Shown: piece by piece, positions 8,034 to 17,118 of the stretch | Layout of the letters: each line of letters starts with the position of its first letter | Position numbering within the stretch: the first letter of the stretch is position 1 | DNA from: Microvirga terrae | GTDB lineage: Bacteria; Pseudomonadota; Alphaproteobacteria; Rhizobiales; Beijerinckiaceae | NCBI RefSeq assembly: GCF_013307435.2 | Contig: NZ_CP102846.1 | Location: 310,001-374,000 of the forward strand | Length of the DNA: 64,000 bases | Reading direction: 5' to 3' | The notes under the pieces: model-generated | The model's input: only the letters and a program-made list of their open reading frames with translations | The model's database searches: none | Told to the model about the DNA's origin: nothing | Made by a program: the position numbers and the translations under genes

Positions 8034-10004
8034 ATGATTGAACAGCGGGATGATGTCGTCACCAGTACGGCTCTACAGCAGCAACAATTCTTAACCGTCT
8101 TGTCGCGTGACGAAGCAGTGATGAGGTTTGAGGCTGCACTAGCCCCTACGCCTCTTGGTCGGGAAGAGGTCAATCTTTCGGATGCACTTGGGCGAGTGCT
8201 AGATGATGAGATTATAGCATCGATGGATGTGCCGCCATTCGATCGTTCTCTCGTCGACGGATTTGCAGTTCAAGCTGCAGATCTCGTGGAGGCTTCTATT
8301 AGCTCGCCTGCAAACTTGCAGCTGAACCAAGAGATCATCTCCGCTGGGACGACTCCGACAATTGCTGTCTCTCTTGGTACTGCGACTGCAATAGCAACGG
8401 GAGGACCTATTCCGAGAGGTGCGGACGCCGTGGTGATGATAGAGCACACGGAAGCATCGACGCTGACGCCCAACGCGGAAATTGTGGTGCAGCGTCCAGT
8501 CAGCCCAGGCCAAAATATCGGGTTTGCCGGTTCTGACATTGTTCGTGGCGAGACAGTGCTAAGACGGGGCGCAGTCATTGGATCGCGTGAGATCTCCATG
8601 TTAGCGGCGTGTGGAGTCGATAAAGTTCCTGTAATCCGACGACCGCGCGTTGGTGTGATCGCGACGGGCAATGAACTTGTGGCCCAAGGCATGCCGCTCA
8701 GGACGGGTACGATTTACGACTCCAATAATCCCATGATCTGTGCGGCGGTGTCCGAGAGTGGCGGAATACCGGCCAATTATGGCATAGTATGCGATGACGA
8801 AGCGGCTTTACGTGGAACAATCATGCACTCATTGGCTGAGTGTGATATGGTCATCCTTTCTGGAGGGACGTCGAAAGGGGCTGGCGATTTAACCTATAAA
8901 CTCCTTGCCGATCTCGGTCCTCCAGGAATTATCGTGCATGGTGTGGCTGTGAAGCCAGGCAAGCCGCTATGCCTCGCGGTCTGCGACCGCAAGCCGGTCA
9001 TTGTTTTGCCAGGCTTTCCGACCTCGGCGATGTTCACCTTCTTTGATGTTGTAGCGCCATTAATCAGCCGCCTGGCGGGTTTGCCAGAGCGTCGTCGTGC
9101 ACACATCTCTGCAAACGTGCCGGTTCATGTGCCATCGGAGCTCGGGCGGACAGAGTACGTTATGGTGTCTCTTGTTGAGCGTGAGAACGGCGTTGTTGCC
9201 TACCCGCTGGATAAGGGATCCGGTTCAGTTTCCACATTTGCCCAATCCGACGGGTTTCTCTGTGTCGACGCCCTTGCGGATGCAGTGCCTGCCGGTACAA
9301 GCGCCGACGTGGTTCTTCTTTCCAGCCGCTCGCGCATTCCAGACCTCGTAATCACTGGGAGTCACTGCTTAGGGCTTGATATGGTTGTCAACCATCTTAC
9401 TTCTTCAGGGCACATCGTCCGCCTCATAGCTGTCGGAAGCCTTGGCGGGCTCGCGGCTGCACGACGAGGCGAATGCGATGTGGCTCCGATCCATCTGATG
9501 GACCCGACCACCGGCCTCTACAATTGCAGCTATGTTTCCCCTGGTCTTGAGCTGATTAAGGGATGGACGCGCATGCAAGGCCTAATATTCCGGAAAGGAG
9601 ATGTCCGCTTTGATGGAGCAGGTCCGGAGATGGCGTTGGCGACAGCGCTCTCGGACCCAGACTGCCACATGGTCAACCGAAATCAGGGCTCAGGGACTCG
9701 CATATTGGTCGACAAGATGCTGAAGGGCGCGACGCCGACTGGATACTGGAAGCAGCCGCGTTCACATAATTCGGTCGCTGCAACAATTGCACATCGAAAC
9801 GCGGACTGGGGTATCGCAATAGTGCCCGTGGCTGAAGCATACGGCCTGGAGTTCATCCCAATTGCGGAAGAGCATTACGATTTCGTGTTGGTATCCGAGC
9901 GGCGCTACCACCCGGCTGTAGGGGCTTTCATTGAAGCTCTTGATAGTTCTGTAGTTCATGCTGAACTCCGCCGACTCGGCTTTCGGCGGTCTAGTGAGGT
10001 GTAG
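8034..10004 (+). CDS. MoeA domain fused to C-terminal PBP/substrate-binding domain
   Basis: Two-domain molybdopterin biosynthesis protein. Residues about 20-420 are MoeA with intact loops: PPFDRSLVDGFAV (67), ATGNEL (210), SGGTSKGAGD (275) and LPGFPTSA (324). Residues about 437-656 are a periplasmic-binding-protein-like domain of the type found in LysR/ModE-PBP proteins, with NRNQGSGTR (547) and ADWGIAIVPVAEAYGLEF. Without an export signal it must act in the cytoplasm, so the PBP domain probably senses or delivers an oxyanion or pterin. MoeA inserts Mo or W into adenylated molybdopterin. The architecture is known from archaea and some bacteria. Operon with its neighbours; the next gene follows after 4 bases. 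Confidence 0.9.
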   Translation: MIEQRDDVVTSTALQQQQFLTVLSRDEAVMRFEAALAPTPLGREEVNLSDALGRVLDDEIIASMDVPPFDRSLVDGFAVQAADLVEASISSPANLQLNQEIISAGTTPTIAVSLGTATAIATGGPIPRGADAVVMIEHTEASTLTPNAEIVVQRPVSPGQNIGFAGSDIVRGETVLRRGAVIGSREISMLAACGVDKVPVIRRPRVGVIATGNELVAQGMPLRTGTIYDSNNPMICAAVSESGGIPANYGIVCDDEAALRGTIMHSLAECDMVILSGGTSKGAGDLTYKLLADLGPPGIIVHGVAVKPGKPLCLAVCDRKPVIVLPGFPTSAMFTFFDVVAPLISRLAGLPERRRAHISANVPVHVPSELGRTEYVMVSLVERENGVVAYPLDKGSGSVSTFAQSDGFLCVDALADAVPAGTSADVVLLSSRSRIPDLVITGSHCLGLDMVVNHLTSSGHIVRLIAVGSLGGLAAARRGECDVAPIHLMDPTTGLYNCSYVSPGLELIKGWTRMQGLIFRKGDVRFDGAGPEMALATALSDPDCHMVNRNQGSGTRILVDKMLKGATPTGYWKQPRSHNSVAATIAHRNADWGIAIVPVAEAYGLEFIPIAEEHYDFVLVSERRYHPAVGAFIEALDSSVVHAELRRLGFRRSSEV

Positions 10005-10008
10005 GGGG

Positions 10009-10506
10009 ATGCGCATTATCGGACTTGCGGGGTGGAGTGGCGCAGGGAAGACAACTCTTGCCCTCAAGCTAATTCCTGAGCTCAACCGACGCGGCTTCAC
10101 TGTTTCGACTGTTAAACACGCTGACGACGCGTTTGAGGTCGACAAACCAGGTAAAGACTCTTTTGAACATCGCGCTGCTGGCGCTACTGAGGTTTTAGTA
10201 TCGTCGAGCCGACGATGGGCGTTGATGCACGAGCTCCGGGACGAAACTGAGCCTGAGTTACGAGATGTGCTGGCGCGGCTTTCGCCGGTTGATATTGTTA
10301 TTGTTGAAGGCTTCAAGCGCGATAACCATCCAAAGATCGAGGTCTATCGAGCGGGGAACCGAAAGCCATTATTGTTTACCAAACTTTCCAATGTACGTGC
10401 TGTCGCCTCAGACGTCGAGATTCCGGGAGCTGAGGTCCCAGTCCTCGCGTTAAACGATGTCACCTCGATCGCCGAACGCGTACTAGCGCTGGCTATGACG
10501 ATCTAA
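10009..10506 (+). CDS. mobB: molybdopterin-guanine dinucleotide biosynthesis protein MobB
   Basis: GTP-binding adaptor that assists MobA in forming the guanine dinucleotide form of the cofactor. A P-loop GWSGAGKTTL sits at residues 8-17, followed by TVKHADDAFEVDKPGKDSF and HRAAGA, both standard MobB blocks, and VIVEGFKRDNHPKIEVYR near residue 102. Length is 165 residues, typical of the family. The ATG at 10009 has GGGGG directly upstream and starts just 4 bases after the moeA-PBP stop; an earlier in-frame ATG at 9958 lies inside that gene. Confidence 0.93.
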   Translation: MRIIGLAGWSGAGKTTLALKLIPELNRRGFTVSTVKHADDAFEVDKPGKDSFEHRAAGATEVLVSSSRRWALMHELRDETEPELRDVLARLSPVDIVIVEGFKRDNHPKIEVYRAGNRKPLLFTKLSNVRAVASDVEIPGAEVPVLALNDVTSIAERVLALAMTI

Positions 10507-10602
10507 GAGGCGATTGCGAGTCCAAATGACTCTGTCAAGATCGCCACGCTCTTGCTGACGGAGCAACCGATGAGAGAGAATGTGCAATAGTGAGATTCAA
10601 CC

Positions 10603-11853
10603 ATGGCTCAGCTTTCGAATGACTGCTTCGTCTGCCAACAGGAGGTGATTCGACTTGTTGATGCCCTCGGTCTCATCACCGAGCGCATCAGCTCTGTCAC
10701 TGATAGTGTCATCATCCCAATTGAAGCATCTGATGGTCGGATCCTCGCTGTGGACGTCCTCGCGCCGGTTGACCTACCCCCTTTCGATAATTCGGCAGTG
10801 GATGGATATGCGGTTAGGTATGCTGACCTAAACGCCTCGGGCGAAAGCTATATGCGTATCGCTGCGCGAGTGACAGCCGGCGCTCAGCTCAATGTTGATC
10901 TGCCGCCGGGGAGCGCCGTAAGAATTTTTACTGGCGCCCCAACTCCGGCACAGTTTGATACGGTGTTTATGCAAGAAGATGCTACGGAAGACGGAGAGAA
11001 CGTTAGATTGCCTAAAGGGCTCAGATGTGGTGCCAACCGCCGTCTGGCCGGTGAAGATCTAAAGCGGGGCTCTATCGCGTTGAGAGCTGGGCGGCGATTA
11101 TCACCCTCGGACATTGCGCTGCTGGCGGCCCTCGGACGTACGACGGTAGTGGTACGACATCAGCTAAGGGTCGCGCTATTCTCGACCGGTAACGAAGTCA
11201 TTCCGCCTGGTCGGCCGCTGGAGGTGTCTAAGATCTACGACGCCAACCGGTTCATGTTGCGTGCCCTCTTAGAACGCGCCAACTGTATGGTAACAGATCT
11301 TGGGATACTTCCAGACTCAGAGGCCGCCGTTAGGAGGGCTATTGTCGCAGCAGCGGACACGCACGACCTCCTAGTCAGTTCGGGAGGCGTATCGGCAGGG
11401 GACGAGGATCATGTCAGAGCAGCGGTTGCGAGTGTAGGATCGCTCGTGTTCTGGCGAGTCAGCATTAAGCCGGGGCGTCCGGTTGCGATGGGAGTTGCAG
11501 GTGGAACGCCCTTCATCGGATTGCCCGGTAATCCGGTCGCCGTATTTGTCACGTTTGCGCTCCTAGCGCGTCCGCTCATTGCACGACTCGCGGGCGAGGA
11601 GTACCAACCGCCGTATCCGGTCACAGTGGTTTCCGGCTTCTCCTATGAAAAGAAAGCAGGCCGGAGGGAGTATGTACGCGTTCGCCTTTTTAGCCGTGAC
11701 GGCGCGGTCGAGGCACAGAAACATCCGAGCGATGGAGCCGGTGTTATCACCTCGCTCACGCAAACGGATGGCCTTCTTGAACTGCCTGAGCATGCCACAC
11801 GCATCGAGCCTGGAGACCCGGTTGGCTTCCTGTCTTATGCAGAGTTGCTATAG
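10603..11853 (+). CDS. moeA: molybdopterin molybdenumtransferase MoeA
   Basis: Canonical MoeA that hydrolyses adenylated molybdopterin and inserts the metal. All signature loops are present: [18 protein letters not shown] (residue 59), [14 protein letters not shown] (193), [16 protein letters not shown] (258) and [10 protein letters not shown] (305). Its 416 residues match the family. It is the third moeA-type gene within 5 kb and the only one with every conserved loop in standard form. A gap of 96 bases separates it from mobB, so it may have its own ribosome entry. Its last 19 bases overlap the 3' end of mobA on the other strand. Confidence 0.95.
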   Translation: MAQLSNDCFVCQQEVIRLVDALGLITERISSVTDSVIIPIEASDGRILAVDVLAPVDLPPFDNSAVDGYAVRYADLNASGESYMRIAARVTAGAQLNVDLPPGSAVRIFTGAPTPAQFDTVFMQEDATEDGENVRLPKGLRCGANRRLAGEDLKRGSIALRAGRRLSPSDIALLAALGRTTVVVRHQLRVALFSTGNEVIPPGRPLEVSKIYDANRFMLRALLERANCMVTDLGILPDSEAAVRRAIVAAADTHDLLVSSGGVSAGDEDHVRAAVASVGSLVFWRVSIKPGRPVAMGVAGGTPFIGLPGNPVAVFVTFALLARPLIARLAGEEYQPPYPVTVVSGFSYEKKAGRREYVRVRLFSRDGAVEAQKHPSDGAGVITSLTQTDGLLELPEHATRIEPGDPVGFLSYAELL

Positions 11854-12497
11854 CCAGTCATGTCCACACCCCGGTTGGTAAGTCGTTCCGCCTCAACCAG
11901 GTCATCAGGTGTATTCACGTTGAAGAAGGGATCAACGGGGCAACATTGCCAATCTGCATGAGCGACGCCGTAGCGTGCGGTCCAATGGTCGATCTTGCGT
12001 ATCTTCTCGTGAGTAAGCGCGTTACGTAGATCCTCACGGAGTGTGACCGGCCAGAGGCCGTTTGCCGGGTGTGTCCGTCCGCCCGACCACGCGCAGGCGA
12101 GCGGCGTTCCACATCGGCGTCTGGCAGAGTGCAGTTGTGCGACAAAATCCCCTGGAAGAAATGGCGAGTCTGCGGCGACACTCACCACCCATTCGATACT
12201 AGGTCTGTACAGTGCAGTCCAATCCAATGCCGCTAGGATGCCGGCGAGTGGCCCCACAAAGTCGGGAATGTTATCTGGGACGACTACAAGTCCAGCAGTC
12301 ATAAAGCGGGCAGGATCACCGTTAGCGTTCAGTATCAGTTCAGCACACTGAGGCTTCAGATGCCCTATGATATGCTCGAGAAGGGTGCGATCTCGCAGCA
12401 TGCGAAGTGGCTTGTCTCCACCGCCCATGCGCCGTGACAAGCCCCCTGCCAACACAACGCCGAGAGTGAGAGGATCCTCGCTTTTGCTCATTTTCAT
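11835..12497 (-). CDS. mobA: molybdenum cofactor guanylyltransferase MobA
   Basis: Transfers GMP from GTP to Mo-molybdopterin to give MGD, the cofactor form of DMSO-reductase-family enzymes such as formate dehydrogenase. The glycine-rich nucleotide-binding loop [18 protein letters not shown] is at residues 14-31, PLAGILAAL follows, and DSPFLPGDF provides the metal-binding Asp. [14 protein letters not shown] is the conserved C-terminal block. Start ATG 12497 has GAGGG four bases upstream. It is convergent with moeA and overlaps its end by 19 bases. Confidence 0.94.
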   Translation of the reverse strand: MKMSKSEDPLTLGVVLAGGLSRRMGGGDKPLRMLRDRTLLEHIIGHLKPQCAELILNANGDPARFMTAGLVVVPDNIPDFVGPLAGILAALDWTALYRPSIEWVVSVAADSPFLPGDFVAQLHSARRRCGTPLACAWSGGRTHPANGLWPVTLREDLRNALTHEKIRKIDHWTARYGVAHADWQCCPVDPFFNVNTPDDLVEAERLTNRGVDMTGYSNSA

Positions 12498-12536
12498 TTT
12501 GCCCTCAGGGGTGCGGATGGGTAGACGATTGATGCT

Positions 12537-13418
12537 TTAGTCGTCATGGGATTGGCTTTGGCGTCCTTTAACAGATTGTTCCTCGACGTATGCAAGGTCT
12601 TGATCATAGATAATCCGATCCTCTCCCGAGAGAACTGCGAAGCGTTTGCCGCGCGCTCGACCGATGAGTGTAAGCCCAGTCCTGCGGGCAAGCTGCACGC
12701 CCCAGGCAGTGAACCCAGAGCGGGATACTAGTATTGGAATGCCCATGCGCACTGTTTTGATCACCATCTCAGACGTTAGTCGGCCAGTCGTGTAGAAGAC
12801 TTTGTTGGCTCCACTCTCGCAGTGGCGAAACATCCAGCCGGCAACTTTGTCAACCGCGTTGTGTCGGCCAACATCTTCCATATAGACAAGTGGCTTGTCG
12901 CCGCAGGCAAGCACGCAGCCGTGTATCGCGCCGGCCTCCAAGTAGAGGGACGGTATAGTGTTAATCGCATGTGTCAGCCGGTAGAGCCACGATGTCCGAA
13001 AAGGCGCCTGCGGAAGGTTGATCGTGTCCAGAGCCTCCATCAAGTCGCCGAAAGAAGTCCCTTGAGCGCAACCGCTAGTTTGGGTTTTCTTCCTGAGCTT
13101 TTCCTCATAGTTGGTTCTTGTTTCTGTACGGACGACGACCACATCCAACTCGTCGTCATAGTCTACCCCGGTTACATGATCGTTAGGCTTGAGCATATGT
13201 TGATTGAGCAAGTACCCGACTGCAAGGTATTCAGGATAATCGTTGATCGTCATCATTGTGACGATTTCCTGACTGTTGAGATATAGTGTGAGCGCTCGCT
13301 CCACGGGAACGCTTGTCTCAATTATCTCTCCACGCTCATTTTGGCCGCTCACGCGCTCTGTGAGTCGTCGGTCGGATGGATTGGGACACACGAGGAGCTT
13401 TCGCCTATTCTCAGCCAT
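12537..13418 (-). CDS. fdhD: formate dehydrogenase accessory sulfurtransferase FdhD
   Basis: Carries sulfur to the bis-MGD cofactor of formate dehydrogenase. Conserved blocks seen: NSQEIVTMM (substrate-binding region), GCAQGTSFGDL (cysteine loop, about residue 117), GAIHGCVLA, EDVGRHNAVDKVAGW, TTGRLTSEMVIK and SRSGFTAWGVQLA. The cysteine loop has a single Cys (GCAQGT) rather than the CxxC of the E. coli enzyme, a variant I associate with rhizobial homologues. It runs upstream of and in the same direction as mobA with a 39-base gap, so the pair is likely co-transcribed. Confidence 0.94.
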   Translation of the reverse strand: MAENRRKLLVCPNPSDRRLTERVSGQNERGEIIETSVPVERALTLYLNSQEIVTMMTINDYPEYLAVGYLLNQHMLKPNDHVTGVDYDDELDVVVVRTETRTNYEEKLRKKTQTSGCAQGTSFGDLMEALDTINLPQAPFRTSWLYRLTHAINTIPSLYLEAGAIHGCVLACGDKPLVYMEDVGRHNAVDKVAGWMFRHCESGANKVFYTTGRLTSEMVIKTVRMGIPILVSRSGFTAWGVQLARRTGLTLIGRARGKRFAVLSGEDRIIYDQDLAYVEEQSVKGRQSQSHDD

Positions 13419-14105
13419 TGACTTCGTCCAATGTACTCACATGCCCGGCCAACAGACGCGTTGACAACAGGTGCTAAAGAATGAGCGGCGGCCCGGTCGC
13501 GCAAGTCCTGAGGCATTGGCCTCGAGATGCGACACCAGTGCCCGCCAAGATGGTAGCCGACAGCCAAGCCCAAGGCTGGCGGACACAAGGGTCAGTACTT
13601 TAGCTCTTGCCGCGACTCGCATCGCAGAGGCTTGATGGCATAAGATAAGTATCGACATTTGTTACTGATGCGCATCTATACATCGGTATAGAGTCTGACC
13701 AGTGAGGAGCAGGCCGTGCTACTCTTGCTACAATTCGAATTGTGAGCCCGTTGATTTGCTAGTCGATGCGTCAATATCAGGCCAGGTTTCCCTGATCGAG
13801 AATGGAAGGCTGGGATGTGATCAATACCATGGCCGGGGTGCTCCGCCTCTGGGAGTGCTTTGCGCGGCACGAGATCCATGGAGGTGTGAACCTGGGCCGC
13901 TGTTGCTGTATTGTGGAGATCCGCTTGCTTAGTACGGGCAGTTGCGCAGGTTCGCGATCCACGACGAACCAAGTACCGACAGTGCCTCGCCGTTCTACAT
14001 TCGTCTCAGCCGTTACGACTATTGGTCCTGCAAGGTGAGCGAAGCAAAGTAGCGTACCAAACCCGTCTCGTGGTATTTTGGACCTATGAAATATAGGAGG
14101 TTTCT
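13419..14105. other. 686-base intergenic region with no recognised gene
   Basis: Open frames here are short, Arg/Ser-rich and resemble no family I know. The stretch upstream of the DUF6494 gene (about 14040-14100) is AT-richer and probably holds its promoter. Confidence 0.4.
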
Positions 14106-14300
14106 ATGGATGAAGAGCACCTTAGCGTAGCGATCCGGAAATTTCTTCGGGAAGTGGGCGTGACCTCACAGCGTGAGATTGAGCGTGTCGTTCGCGATGC
14201 GACGATCGCTGGGCCAAAGCTCCGGCTTCGCATGGCTCTTACCTCTGAGGATTTGCCGGGGTGGCATCATGTTGTGGAGACAACAATCGAACTCCGTTGA
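14106..14300 (+). CDS. DUF6494 family small protein
   Basis: A 64-residue protein with a clear AGGAGG ribosome binding site six bases before the ATG. MDEEHLSVAIRKFLREVGVT, then SQREIERVVRDA, match the DUF6494 pattern, and the C-terminal half ends in a short beta-rich segment with VVETTIEL. No signal or membrane segment. Function unknown; its place between the cofactor genes and the tungstate transporter suggests a role in the same enzyme system (inference). Confidence 0.75.
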   Translation: MDEEHLSVAIRKFLREVGVTSQREIERVVRDATIAGPKLRLRMALTSEDLPGWHHVVETTIELR

Positions 14301-14614
14301 GTTCCATGCGGTTGGACACCGTAGTGAGAGGGCAGTTCCGATGTCTATCCCTTCCGCTTCGGCAGCCAGCTCGCGCATTGCACGCTACAGCAGCCTTCAG
14401 TACAATCTTCGTGGCAAACACGGGTGGCAGCCCAATCGCCTTTCTTCCTGAAACAGTATATGATCAGCCGTTGCTTCAGATGGTTGTGTGCAGAGAGGTT
14501 TGCCTCTCCCCTATCCAAGAGAGATACTGCTCGATAACCGCATCCCCAAAGTCGCCGGTCCTTAATGGCGAATGCATATACCGGAGGCAGGATCGCTCAG
14601 TAGGTACTTTCGCG
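14301..14614. other. intergenic stretch without recognised gene
   Basis: About 310 bases between the DUF6494 gene and the convergent regulator gene. Only low-quality overlapping frames are present; no clear terminator hairpin with a T-run was seen. Confidence 0.4.
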
Positions 14615-15643
14615 CTATCGGTAGCAACCCGATCTGTACCATTGATGCTCATCCGTGGGGGTCAGCACCGCATATCCGGGAAAGGCCTCGCATTTCGCTG
14701 CTGCGCGACTGCACACTAGGTCCACTACATCTGAAAGATCCGGTTGAGCTGCAATATAATAAACCTCCCGTCCTAGGGCTGTAAAAGCGAGGCCGAAACG
14801 TTCAGCAACAGCCCGCACCCCCATACCAGCATCGGCCGCTCCCGACGCGATTACAGCTGCTACGGCTTGGTGGGTGAACTCCTCCTGATCGTACCCGACA
14901 ACGCCCGATGGAGATAGATCATCCTGCTTAAGCAATCGGTCGAACCACTGCCTCGTGCCGGACCCAGGCTGCCGGTTTACGAATCTGGCACCAGTTCGGG
15001 TGAGATCCTTCACACTGAAGATCGAGAGAGGATTGCCCGCTGCAAGCATTAATCCTTGCTCGCGATAAAAGAGCGGTCGCACTATGTAGCGCCTGTCATG
15101 AAACAGCAGGTCAAATGGTGGGGTCGATCGCGGATCGAGGTCACCTACGTGGAACCCTGCTGCTTCAGCCCGACCGGCGAGAAGGCACTCAACCGCTTCC
15201 CGACTCCCGACCACTGTTGCCTCGACTAAGCGGATTTCGCCAAGAACACTCATCAAAAGTGGATCATTACTCAGTGCGAGGCGGCCCGAAACTGGCGCCT
15301 TCTCCAGAAGTGCCTCGAGGCGCATCGCTAGCGCGTGCTCTTCACGCAATAGCGCGACTTCGAAAGAACTAAAAGTCTCATTAAGGGCCACGAGGAGAGC
15401 ATTCCCCAGCTGATTCAAGGCGCTGCCATGACCTTTTGTTTTGATCGCCACGGGCCGCCCTATGGTTTTTTCTAGATTGAGTACGTGATCCCAAGCTGAT
15501 CGATAGGATAACCCAAGACGATCTGCAGCGCCGCGGATTGACTGGTCATTGCGTATTCCGTCAAGGAGCGCATAAGTCCGGCTCAATGCGATCTTCTCGC
15601 CGCTCACCAAGACGAAACCGCTAAGCCTGAGTTCCACCCGCAT
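14615..15643 (-). CDS. ModE-like HTH regulator with C-terminal PBP domain (tungstate/molybdate sensor)
   Basis: Predicted transcriptional regulator of the adjacent tup operon. Residues 1-70 form a ModE-like winged helix (SRTYALLDGIRNDQSIRGAA, then LGLSYRSAWDHVLNLEKTIG, with the invariant S-Y-R-x-A-W). Residues about 130-330 are a substrate-binding-protein-like domain with NRQPGSGTRQWFDRLL and GAADAGMGVRAVAERFGLAF. The classic ModE sensor has MOP domains instead, so this is the one-component HTH-PBP type. ATG 15643 is used; a TTG six bases upstream is possible. It is divergent from tupB with only about 50 bases between, the usual arrangement for local regulation. Confidence 0.85.
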   Translation of the reverse strand: MRVELRLSGFVLVSGEKIALSRTYALLDGIRNDQSIRGAADRLGLSYRSAWDHVLNLEKTIGRPVAIKTKGHGSALNQLGNALLVALNETFSSFEVALLREEHALAMRLEALLEKAPVSGRLALSNDPLLMSVLGEIRLVEATVVGSREAVECLLAGRAEAAGFHVGDLDPRSTPPFDLLFHDRRYIVRPLFYREQGLMLAAGNPLSIFSVKDLTRTGARFVNRQPGSGTRQWFDRLLKQDDLSPSGVVGYDQEEFTHQAVAAVIASGAADAGMGVRAVAERFGLAFTALGREVYYIAAQPDLSDVVDLVCSRAAAKCEAFPGYAVLTPTDEHQWYRSGCYR

Positions 15644-15697
15644 ATGCAAGTCATCTCATATTGAACCGGTCCGTAATTCATAGCATATATTGAGTTC
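15644..15697. promoter_or_regulatory. candidate operator between regulator and tupBCA
   Basis: Short divergent intergenic region with AT-rich imperfect inverted arms (CTCATATTGAA near 15655 and CATATATTGAG near 15684). This is where a ModE-like protein would bind to control both directions; assignment is by position and symmetry only. Confidence 0.35.
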
Positions 15698-16390
15698 ATG
15701 GACACCATAGTAGAGGCCATCGAGTTAATCGGGGCACTAGACTGGAACGTGGTATCGATCGCCCTCCTGTCCCTGCGCGTCAGCCTCCTGGCGGTTCTGA
15801 TCGGATCGCTCATCGGGATGCCGCTGGGTGCCGTAGTGGCCACTGCGCGCTTCCCCGGACGCCAGATCGCGATTACGCTCGTGAACGCCTTTATGGGCTT
15901 GCCCGCTGTTGTGGTAGGTCTCCTTGTCTATCTTCTGCTCTCCCGCTCTGGTCCACTTGGGCCGCTTGGGGTCCTGTTCACGCCAGCCGCCATGATCGCC
16001 GCGCAGACGATCCTCGTGACACCGTTGATTGCGGCCTTCACCCGACAGATCGTCGAGGATGCAGATCAGGAGCTCGGGGAGCAGCTCCGTTCCATGAAGC
16101 TCTCGCCAGGACAGCGAATGCGAACGCTGATCTTCGACACCCGCTTCTCCCTGGTTGTCGCAATCCTTGCCGCTTTCGGCCGGGCCATCTCTGAGGTGGG
16201 CGCCGTGCTCGTCGTTGGCGGCAACATCGTCGGCTTCACGCGGACCATGACGACGGCAATCTCCCTGGAAACACAGAAGGGAGATCTACCCCTTGCACTG
16301 GCGCTAGGACTGGTCCTCATTGGCCTCGTGATCCTTATCAATGGTCTGGCATCCGTTCTGAGCGGGTACGCCATGCGTGCCTACGGGTGA
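15698..16390 (+). CDS. tupB: tungstate-type ABC transporter permease TupB
   Basis: Inner-membrane permease, 230 residues, with five to six hydrophobic segments (for example SLRVSLLAVLIGSLIGMPLG, VVVGLLVYLLLS and the C-terminal LALALGLVLIGLVILINGLA). The EAA loop for ATPase contact lies around LGEQLRSMKLSPGQRMRTLIFD, followed by GRAISEVGAVLVVGGNI, characteristic of TupB permeases. Its stop overlaps the start of the ATPase gene (GTGA), so the operon is tightly coupled. Confidence 0.88.
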   Translation: MDTIVEAIELIGALDWNVVSIALLSLRVSLLAVLIGSLIGMPLGAVVATARFPGRQIAITLVNAFMGLPAVVVGLLVYLLLSRSGPLGPLGVLFTPAAMIAAQTILVTPLIAAFTRQIVEDADQELGEQLRSMKLSPGQRMRTLIFDTRFSLVVAILAAFGRAISEVGAVLVVGGNIVGFTRTMTTAISLETQKGDLPLALALGLVLIGLVILINGLASVLSGYAMRAYG

Positions 16391-17118
16391 TCCGAATGGT
16401 CCGGATCATCATCGAGGATCTCGTTTTCCGCCCGCAGGGGCGACCAGTGATTGATGGCCTGTCGGCCACAATTGGGTCAGACGGGATCACTGCCATCATT
16501 GGGCCGAACGGCGCCGGCAAGAGCGTGACCCTGCGCCTCATCGACGGCCTGCTGCGGCCTGATGGCGGTTCGGTTAAGTTCGGCGACAGAGCACCGGAAG
16601 CCGTCCGACGTTCCTTTGTATTCCAGAGCCCAGCGCTCGTGCGCGGTAGCGTTCGGCAAAACGCCGCCTTAGCCCTAATGCCGCTACGCCTGTCGCGCCA
16701 GGAAGCGGCCGAACGGCTGGACGCCACCCTCTATGAGGTTGGGCTCCTGCATCGGGCCGACGACGCAGCCCGCAAGCTCTCCGGCGGCGAGCAGCAGCGC
16801 CTCGCTTTGGCCAGGGCTCTGGTGATCCATCCAGAGCTTCTCCTCCTCGACGAGCCGACAGCAAGCCTCGACCCGGCCGCGACGGCGGCCATTGAGGAAA
16901 TTATCAGAGTCGCGGCGCAAGATGGCACGAAGATTCTGCTCGTCTCGCACAATCTTGGGCAGGTCGCGCGTCTCGCTAGAGACGTGCTCGTCCTCTCTCG
17001 GGGGAAGATCATCGAGCATGGCAATGCCGAGGCCATTATTACTACACCGCGCACATCAGAGGCCCGGGCCTACATCAGGGGAGAACTGCCATGGACATCC
17101 TTCGCCGCTGCCTGCTGA
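16387..17118 (+). CDS. tupC: tungstate-type ABC transporter ATP-binding protein TupC
   Basis: Cytoplasmic ATPase of the importer. Walker A GPNGAGKSV is at about residues 39-47, Q-loop FVFQSPALV near 77, signature LSGGEQQRLALARAL near 131, Walker B LLLLDEPTASLD near 152 and H-loop SHNLGQ near 188. The GTG at 16387 overlaps the tupB stop; an ATG at 16396 in the same frame is an alternative. Its 3' end overlaps tupA by 28 bases. Confidence 0.88.
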   Translation: MIRMVRIIIEDLVFRPQGRPVIDGLSATIGSDGITAIIGPNGAGKSVTLRLIDGLLRPDGGSVKFGDRAPEAVRRSFVFQSPALVRGSVRQNAALALMPLRLSRQEAAERLDATLYEVGLLHRADDAARKLSGGEQQRLALARALVIHPELLLLDEPTASLDPAATAAIEEIIRVAAQDGTKILLVSHNLGQVARLARDVLVLSRGKIIEHGNAEAIITTPRTSEARAYIRGELPWTSFAAAC

